Assembly (NCBI GenBank): GCA_001839685.1
Contig: MLAK01000698.1
Location: 1 to 64,000 of the forward strand
Source: Tritrichomonas foetus
Lineage: Eukaryota > Parabasalia > Tritrichomonadida > Tritrichomonadidae
Direction of reading: 5' to 3'
DNA: 64,000 nt
Of the stretch, positions 58,054 to 64,000 are shown in pieces. Within the stretch, counting starts at the first letter, position 1; each line of letters opens with the position of its first letter. Position numbers and translations under genes: made by a program. The notes below the pieces were generated by a model. The model was not told where the DNA came from, ran no database searches, and worked only from the letters and a program-made list of their open reading frames with translations.

Positions 58054-58630
58054 AATTCTCACGGACACTTTTTCAATATCCATTCAAAAACTTGGTCCAT
58101 AAAAATCCAACCAGTTTACGGAAGCTATTTTCTGGTCTCTTGTTCAACCAAACAACGGCAAAATCAAAGGTTGCAAAGAAAAGGTGTTTAGGAATTCGCA
58201 GTTCCTCACTTCATTCTTTCCGCTTTGATCCACAATCTCGCTCATCAGGGCCTACATATCAGCCACAATTCTCTCACTCTACCCTCAAGGAAGACTTATG
58301 AAGATGGACTGAATCAATACAAGAACCTTATGCGGCAACCAGCACATCTAAACCCATTCCCCGTGACTGTTCACTACATGATCGCCTTCATCGTTAATCA
58401 GAAAAACTTTGGACGAACTCTTCATGTTTTGTTAAACTATCTCTCGGTTGACATTCACCCTACTTCTGCCGAAGTAGGGAATGCGATTTACTAAACACTT
58501 TTTCTTTTAATTTTTGATTTTTTCGTATTTTGTTTGAAAAGAGTTCAGAAAAAGTGATTGCACAAAACTTGTTGGGTTTTTTGGACTAAGTTTTTGAATG
58601 AGATCTTGAAAAAGTGGCCTGGTGAGAATT
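58054..58630. mobile_element. small element with imperfect 65-bp terminal inverted repeats
   Basis: The segment 58054-58117 (AATTCTCAC, CACTTTTTCAA, CATTCAAAAACTT, GTCCA, CCAAC, AGTTT blocks) is matched in reverse complement by 58564-58630, at about 80% identity with small indels. Between them, 58192-58494 encodes a recombinase-like fragment. No clear target duplication is visible. The arrangement suggests an internally deleted, non-autonomous DNA element. Confidence 0.65.
58192..58497 (+). pseudogene. fragment resembling the N-terminal core-binding domain of a tyrosine recombinase
   Basis: The frame has no ATG start (it opens after a TAG at 58189-58191). It encodes about 101 residues containing LTLPSRKTYEDGLNQYKNLM, PFPVTVHYMIAFI and TLHVLLNYLSVDIH. 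The order (S/T-x-K-T-Y helix, then FP...FI, then TL..YLS) is that of the SAM-like DNA-binding domain of phage-integrase-type recombinases. The catalytic domain with the Arg, His and Tyr residues is absent before the right inverted repeat. The assignment rests on pattern only. Confidence 0.45.
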
Positions 58631-58925
58631 ATAATTTTTTTTTTGAATATCTGTGATAACTTTTTATGTTGTTATATGGTTATATCACATTATGTGAAAT
58701 ATTGTGAAATGATCAAATAATAATTTAAAAAGTTTCAAAATAATCTGAGATTCGAAACATCGAAAATACTTCTCACATTTTAAATTTCCACTTTTATTAT
58801 GAGTAAATCATAAAGAAAAAATTGTCTTAATTATTTTTATATTGATTATGATAACAAACTCGAGAAGAATAATATTAATCACATTTTATTAAAGCAGGAA
58901 ATAATATTTAATGTTGTTGAAGTGC
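58631..58925. other. intergenic, AT-rich
   Basis: Spacer between the inverted-repeat element and the ankyrin gene. No gene or repeat is supported. Confidence 0.4.
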
Positions 58926-60117
58926 CTACACAGCACCATGTTCAATTAGCCAATTAATTAAATCCTGATATTTTCTTTTCTTTATTGAACTTTGAAATTC
59001 ATTTAAAATTGATATTTTTTGACCTGGAAGGAGTCTATCTATCACAAGACCATGTGCAAATAACATCGTAACAATCTGGAAAACAATTGATGGATCTTTA
59101 TCGACTAAGTAATGTGGTCCAATCCATCCTCTGTTGTTTACTCGATTCACATCAATTCCTTTTTCTAGCAGTATTTTGCATATTTCTAAATCACAAGATT
59201 GGCAAATCCAATGAACAGCATAACCATCATAAATAACACCATCTGCTGGAAGATCTACTTCTTTTACATGTTTAGATAAATATTTCACAACACTTGTCGC
59301 ATTATTGAAGCAGGCGAATGAAATTGCAGTTTTCCCATTAATTATATGATTTGGATTCATTCCTGCTTCAACCAAAATCGGAACAGCATCGAAATGTAAC
59401 TGAATAATAGCTTGCATTATAACAGAATAATACCTGTCTTCAGGTTTGGAGATGTATTGTAGAAATAGTTTTAAACATTCAACTGCATTTGCCTCAATTG
59501 CAGCTTTTACAATGTCATGAGTTTGATTCGAGGTTGAATTAACTTGAGCACCATATCGAATTAAGATTTCAACAAGTTCAATATTGCCATTCAATGTTGC
59601 ATTATATAATGGTGAATAATGAAATAAATAATAAACCAAATTTATAAAAAATAGAAAAAAATTCAAAATGAAAAAAAGAAAAAGAAATTTCATAATTCGC
59701 TTGATCTGGGCTTTTGGTTAGAATATAAAGTAAAACTTCCTTGGATCCAAATAATGCACTATAATGAATAGGAAGATATGAATTTGCACTTCTAATCGAA
59801 ATGTCAGCACCAAAATTTTCAACAAGAATAAAAAAACATTCTAAAGAATCGAAGATCGCTGCAATATGAAGTAATGGTAATTGATGAAGTGGAAGATGAT
59901 TGAGATAACGGGCATTACTCAATCCTAAATCATTAAATTTATGTGAACTAATATAAAAAGAGGATATATTAATATATTGTGATAGATTTGGAAATGAAAG
60001 AAGTAATTCAAATTCATTTCTTGAAATAACATCGATCAGTCGTTTTTTCTCCTGATCATTAAAATTGCTTTTCTGTCGACCACCAAGATTGATTTTGCCT
60101 AAAAAATTGGGTTTCAT
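58926..60117 (-). pseudogene. ankyrin repeat protein broken by a T-rich insertion and frameshift
   Basis: Two overlapping frames form one gene. The 5' part (60117 to about 59690) has the N-terminal region and ankyrin units HQLPLLHIAAIFDSLECFFIL and SYLPIHYSALFGSKEVLLYIL. The 3' part (about 59620 to 58926) continues with SPLYNATLNGNIELVEILI, AVHWICQSCDLEICKILLEKG and others, ending EHGAV. Between DQAN and YSPLYN lies about 75 bp of almost pure T/C/A on the coding strand, which breaks the repeat register and shifts the frame by one. No GT...AG intron or trichomonad acceptor signal is present. A recent low-complexity insertion, or an assembly error in a T-run, would explain it. Otherwise the gene would encode an ankyrin scaffold of about 370 residues. 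Confidence 0.7.
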
Positions 60118-60330
60118 GAATAGTATTCGTAGTATGAATATTATGGCTATTGAATGGTGAATTAATGGTTAATTAAACCGAAATTAAATTATCTCAAAAA
60201 CAAATAGTCAGAAAAGAATCAATCAAGCAGAAAATACTTTTTAAATGAAGAAAACAAATAAAAATAGAGGACACAGGAAAAAAAAATAGTGAATTGTTTG
60301 GGTTTATTTTAACTTAATGAATATACCTTT
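60118..60330. other. AT-rich spacer
   Basis: Short region upstream of the ankyrin gene and downstream of the surface protein gene, with an ATACTTTTTAAA block near 60225-60240. No gene is seen. Confidence 0.35.
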
Positions 60331-63300
60331 TTAAAAGCTTTCTTCGAAATCACCTCCGCTCATCATCAATTCATCATCATCATAATCATTATCATTTACA
60401 TCTGGTGATGTGTATAATGGGTTTTCTTGCGACATGTATTTCGCTCCATCATCCCAAATTCCATCATCGTTAGTTATTTCTGTGCTGGGTTCAAAAGTGT
60501 CACCTTCATAATTCATTTCTTGAGATTTTGTTGTATATGAATTATCGTTATAGTTGTAATCATTGTTTCCTCGACCATGGAAAATGAACAACCATAAAAT
60601 AATTACAACAACTGCAATGATAACAAGGACAGCAATAACAATTCCTGCGATCAATCCAATTTTCCTGCTGTTGTTATTATCACCTGATTCAGTAGAATCG
60701 TCTTTAGAAGAAGATTCGGAATCGATGTCTGTTGAATTTTCATCAATTGTTGGAGTAATTGTAGCTATTTGTGATAATGTTGGAGTAGGTGTCTTAGGTT
60801 CATCAGATGTAAGTGTTGGTTTAGGTGTTGGATCTGGTAAATCACCAGTTGGTAATGGCGTCATTTCTGGCGTTGGTGCTGGTGACGCTGTTGGAATATT
60901 TGTTGTTGGTAATGGTGTAATATCTGGAACTTGGCATGAAGTGCAATTGAAAATTGATTCAGAAGCAACAAACAACTCTGTTGTATTTGCAACAGAAATA
61001 GCTAAATCCTTTCTTATGTTGAAGCAGTTTCCTGTTTCAAGTTTGATTTCACCACCGACTTGAATTACATTCATGTGAGTGGATGAAGTTTCAATTGCAT
61101 CACCTGAATGTGTGAAGCAACAATCTGTAAATACTATTGAATTATTAGACATTCCTTGGATTTGAATTTGTGTCTGTCCAATAACACGATTGAAGTCAAA
61201 CTTACAATATGATATTGAAAAGTTTTCAGCGCCATTATTTATGATTAATAATGATGGAGCTTTCACAGTGGCTTCGTTTTCTGAAAAGATATTGTTACTC
61301 CATGAATTAGAAACTCCACCTGCAGCATAAATTGCACCTGCTTCATCAGCAAAGTTTCGTGCAAATTTGCAGTCTTCAATTACAATATTTCCAATCATCT
61401 TATCATAATGAATTGCACCACCTTGTCTGGCGGCTTGATTGTTATCAAAGAAGCAATCACGAAGAACAAATGTTTTATTTGTAACTATGTACAAGGCACC
61501 ACCACAATCTTTCTTCGCGCTATTATTTATGAAGTTACATTCTGTAAATTCAAGATCCATTACTTTAATTGTAGGGCTAGTACCATAAGCAAATGCTCCA
61601 CCATATGTTTCCGCAGTATTGTTATTCCATGTACACCCAACAAATGTAAGTTTGTTTAAGTCTGTATCTGGAACCTTAATTGTTTTAGCATGAGCAATCC
61701 AAATTCCACTACCACCACAATCAGCGCCAGAAGAGAAGAAGTTATGTTCAAAGTAGCAATCTTCGACTACTGTTTCATTGACATATGAGTGATAGAAAAC
61801 TGAAACTATGAAGTTTCCTTTAGAATGATGCCAAACTAGGTTATTACGTAACTGAATTGGGGTGTTTAGGTTTGCTAAAATTGCACAGCCATTGTTGCTC
61901 TCGCAGGAGTTAAATAAGCAACCTTCAAGAATCAATGATCCTTCTTTTGCGGATTCTTGAACTAAAAGACCACCACCTTGACCAGTTGTCTTACAATTAA
62001 CTAAATGTGTATCTTTGATATATGCATCGCATTTTGATGTGAATATTATACCTCTGCATGCTTTGTTTTTATTTGAAAATTGAATATAACATGTGTCAAG
62101 TAGAATATTGCGAGATTCAATATTCAAAACACTGCCATATGTACCGCAGTTGTCGAATGAACATTCAGTAATATTCAGATCATTTGTTGGACTCTTTACA
62201 TAAATTCCATTTCCTTCTTTAGCAGAGTTAGAATTGAAATTACATCTCAGAACATTAATGTGAGAGGATGTTGATCTTATAACTAAGGATCCACCAATTG
62301 ATGAAGTTCCAATAGCGCGATTGTTCTTAAATGTGCAGTCTTTGATCATAATTGATTCATTAACTGCTAACCATAAGCCACCACCTTCTTTTCCACGAGC
62401 AAAGTTATCATGAATTAAGCAATCATCAAAAGTAATTGCGGTTTTAACAAGAGTTGGCGAATCACCATAAGCCAAAGCACCACCAAATCCCGTTGCAGAA
62501 TTTTCTGACCAAATACATGATTTGAATGTAAGAGTGTTAAAGCTACCTTGTGGAATCTTTTCCTTATCGTTTTCAGCCCAAATTCCACATCCTCCACCAT
62601 CTTCCGAAGGTCTCTGTTTACGATCAAACATATTGCGATAAAAAGTACATTCTTCAAAGTAAAATTCATCGACATATTCTTGAGTTATGATTGAAAGGAT
62701 AAAGTTACCTGAACGACAATGAGAGATTGTGTTATTATTAAATACAACAGCAGTTGTTGTTCTCAACATAAGAGCGCAGCCATTTGTTCCATTACACTTC
62801 GAAAATATTGAATCTTCGATGGTAATATTTTCAACATTATTATTTTGTTCACCAATTGAATACAAAATACCACCACCTTCCCCTTTGGCATGTTCAGCTG
62901 GAGCTTTACAGTTTTCAAATCTACAATGAAGAATTGTCACTTTGGCTTTTCTTGTGATATATAAACCTCTGTTTGATAATGAATATGCATCAAATCCGAT
63001 AAATGTATTGTAAATAGATATTTCCGAGCAAGAAGATGTAATAGTAGATCCTAAATTACCATTATTGATAATGTTGCAGTTGTTTATATAGACAGAACTT
63101 AAGTTGCTTGTTAAATGTAAAGCATTTGAATCTATACCTGAGTTCTTGGTGAAAAGTGTATTTTCGAATTCTACTACAGCTGTAGATTCTTCATTAAAGT
63201 ATATAGCGCCACCATAAGATCGAGTTCCCAAGGCTTTATTGTTAGTAAAGTTGCAATTGTTAAATGTAACTTTATTGTTGTTGTTAATCCATAATGCTCC

Positions 63301-64000
63301 ACCGATCTCTGCTTTGCACTTATTATTCTCAAATAAACAGCTTTCAAATATTAATCCAATGTTGGTTAACTTTGAAGATCTTCCATATGATAAAGCTCCA
63401 CCTGCATATGGAGCAACATTATCGATCCATTTACAATTTCTAAATGTCATGTTATATGAAGTAATCATATTTTCAATCCAAATTCCAGATCCACCGCCAT
63501 CTTCTTGGTTTGCATCATTCGATGCATAATTTTTCTCGAAGGTCCAACCATCGATAATAATGTCGCTATATTTTTGGAGGAAATAAACTGAAACAACTCT
63601 TGTTCCATTTCTATTTTTGACAAAGTTATTATTTTCAATACTAGGATATGCCTTTACCTTTAAGTACATTGCACATCCTTCATTAGCATTACATCCTTCA
63701 AATGTATTTTCTATGATACTTATAACTTCTGAGGTGGTTCCTTCCTTCTGATTTGTGTAAATAAGACCTCCTCCATTATTGGCACTGCAATGAACAAATT
63801 TATTTCCCTTGATTTCATAAGTTCCAGCTTGCATTATATTCAAACCACGGCATGATTCATCAGTTGTTGTAAACTCAAAGACATTTGAGTCAATTCCTGC
63901 AATAAGTGATTCTATTGTCACAACAGAATTTTCTGTGCCACAATCAGTGAAATTATTGCCTGACAAAATGACTCGTGCTGATTGCTCAGTTGAATAAATT
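60331..64000 (-). CDS. Pmp-like beta-helix surface protein, 5' end outside the window
   Basis: The frame is open to the window edge (no stop between 63966 and 64000), so at least 1222 residues of the 3' part are present. Most of it is a right-handed beta-helix with Pmp-type GG(A/S)I/FxxN repeats (GGALSYG, GGAIYFNEES, GGALYIVTN). Three large modules of about 300 residues recur, marked by NEGCAMYL/NGCALML/NNGCAIL and GGGSGIW/GGGCGIW/CGGSGIW. Then come a Pro/Thr stalk (PTPEMTPLPTGDLPDPTP), one membrane helix (GIVIAVLVIIAVVVIILWLF) and an acidic cytoplasmic tail of about 80 residues rich in Asn, Asp and Tyr. It should be a type I surface protein, probably an adhesin-like Pmp homologue as known in trichomonads. 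Confidence 0.9.
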   Translation of the reverse strand, partial: IYSTEQSARVILSGNNFTDCGTENSVVTIESLIAGIDSNVFEFTTTDESCRGLNIMQAGTYEIKGNKFVHCSANNGGGLIYTNQKEGTTSEVISIIENTFEGCNANEGCAMYLKVKAYPSIENNNFVKNRNGTRVVSVYFLQKYSDIIIDGWTFEKNYASNDANQEDGGGSGIWIENMITSYNMTFRNCKWIDNVAPYAGGALSYGRSSKLTNIGLIFESCLFENNKCKAEIGGALWINNNNKVTFNNCNFTNNKALGTRSYGGAIYFNEESTAVVEFENTLFTKNSGIDSNALHLTSNLSSVYINNCNIINNGNLGSTITSSCSEISIYNTFIGFDAYSLSNRGLYITRKAKVTILHCRFENCKAPAEHAKGEGGGILYSIGEQNNNVENITIEDSIFSKCNGTNGCALMLRTTTAVVFNNNTISHCRSGNFILSIITQEYVDEFYFEECTFYRNMFDRKQRPSEDGGGCGIWAENDKEKIPQGSFNTLTFKSCIWSENSATGFGGALAYGDSPTLVKTAITFDDCLIHDNFARGKEGGGLWLAVNESIMIKDCTFKNNRAIGTSSIGGSLVIRSTSSHINVLRCNFNSNSAKEGNGIYVKSPTNDLNITECSFDNCGTYGSVLNIESRNILLDTCYIQFSNKNKACRGIIFTSKCDAYIKDTHLVNCKTTGQGGGLLVQESAKEGSLILEGCLFNSCESNNGCAILANLNTPIQLRNNLVWHHSKGNFIVSVFYHSYVNETVVEDCYFEHNFFSSGADCGGSGIWIAHAKTIKVPDTDLNKLTFVGCTWNNNTAETYGGAFAYGTSPTIKVMDLEFTECNFINNSAKKDCGGALYIVTNKTFVLRDCFFDNNQAARQGGAIHYDKMIGNIVIEDCKFARNFADEAGAIYAAGGVSNSWSNNIFSENEATVKAPSLLIINNGAENFSISYCKFDFNRVIGQTQIQIQGMSNNSIVFTDCCFTHSGDAIETSSTHMNVIQVGGEIKLETGNCFNIRKDLAISVANTTELFVASESIFNCTSCQVPDITPLPTTNIPTASPAPTPEMTPLPTGDLPDPTPKPTLTSDEPKTPTPTLSQIATITPTIDENSTDIDSESSSKDDSTESGDNNNSRKIGLIAGIVIAVLVIIAVVVIILWLFIFHGRGNNDYNYNDNSYTTKSQEMNYEGDTFEPSTEITNDDGIWDDGAKYMSQENPLYTSPDVNDNDYDDDELMMSGGDFEESF

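Noticed and set aside
58038..58301. 87-codon ATG frame overlapping the small inverted-repeat element
   Set aside because: It overlaps the better recombinase-like frame, starts in the outer hairpin and shows no domain.

Overview
The window is AT-rich, gene-dense, apparently intron-free eukaryotic DNA from a parabasalid, most like a Tritrichomonas-type trichomonad. The best diagnostic is a gene at 40569-41579 whose N-terminus matches the initiator-binding domain of IBP39, a transcription factor family known only from trichomonads. Other lineage marks are a BspA-type leucine-rich repeat protein, DUF3447/ankyrin proteins, a kinase fused to Sel1 repeats, a Pmp-like beta-helix surface protein, and two giant multi-spanning cyclase-like receptors. 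The species is inferred, not proven.

Layout. 1-3.4 kb: a 132-bp tandem repeat, a GC-rich hairpin and an ankyrin gene with a decayed 3' end. 3.5-12.5 kb: a coiled-coil protein, a family A DNA polymerase, an unknown protein and a BspA-like protein. 12.5-15.2 kb: a gene-free stretch holding a 1.39-kb TA-flanked transposon with inverted arrays of 41-bp repeats. 15.2-28.4 kb: Atg8, kinase-Sel1, PP1-like phosphatase, a Sel1-like protein, a PH-domain protein, a USP-type deubiquitinase interrupted by an in-frame stop, an unknown protein and a BAR-like protein. 28.8-46.3 kb: two large membrane cyclase-like proteins flank a 6.5-kb retrotransposon with a restriction-like endonuclease, inserted in a tRNA-Glu gene, and the IBP39-type gene. 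46.8-58 kb: a saposin-like protein, a degenerate phosphatase with an Asn-repeat insert, a Rab GTPase and TOR kinase. 58-64 kb: a small inverted-repeat element with a recombinase-like fragment, a frame-broken ankyrin gene, and the 3' part of a Pmp-like surface protein that runs off the window.

How the genes fit together. No operon logic is visible: neighbours sit on either strand with short AT-rich spacers. TOR, Atg8, Rab, the BAR-like protein and the deubiquitinase belong to growth, autophagy and membrane-traffic pathways, but their proximity is probably incidental. BspA, Pmp and saposin proteins are surface or secreted products. Three signalling proteins keep their fold but have lost catalytic residues: both cyclase-like receptors and one phosphatase.

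The strongest novel candidates are the retrotransposon, whose target duplication rebuilds the tRNA-Glu 3' end and poly-T terminator, and the 1.39-kb element with mirrored 41-bp arrays.
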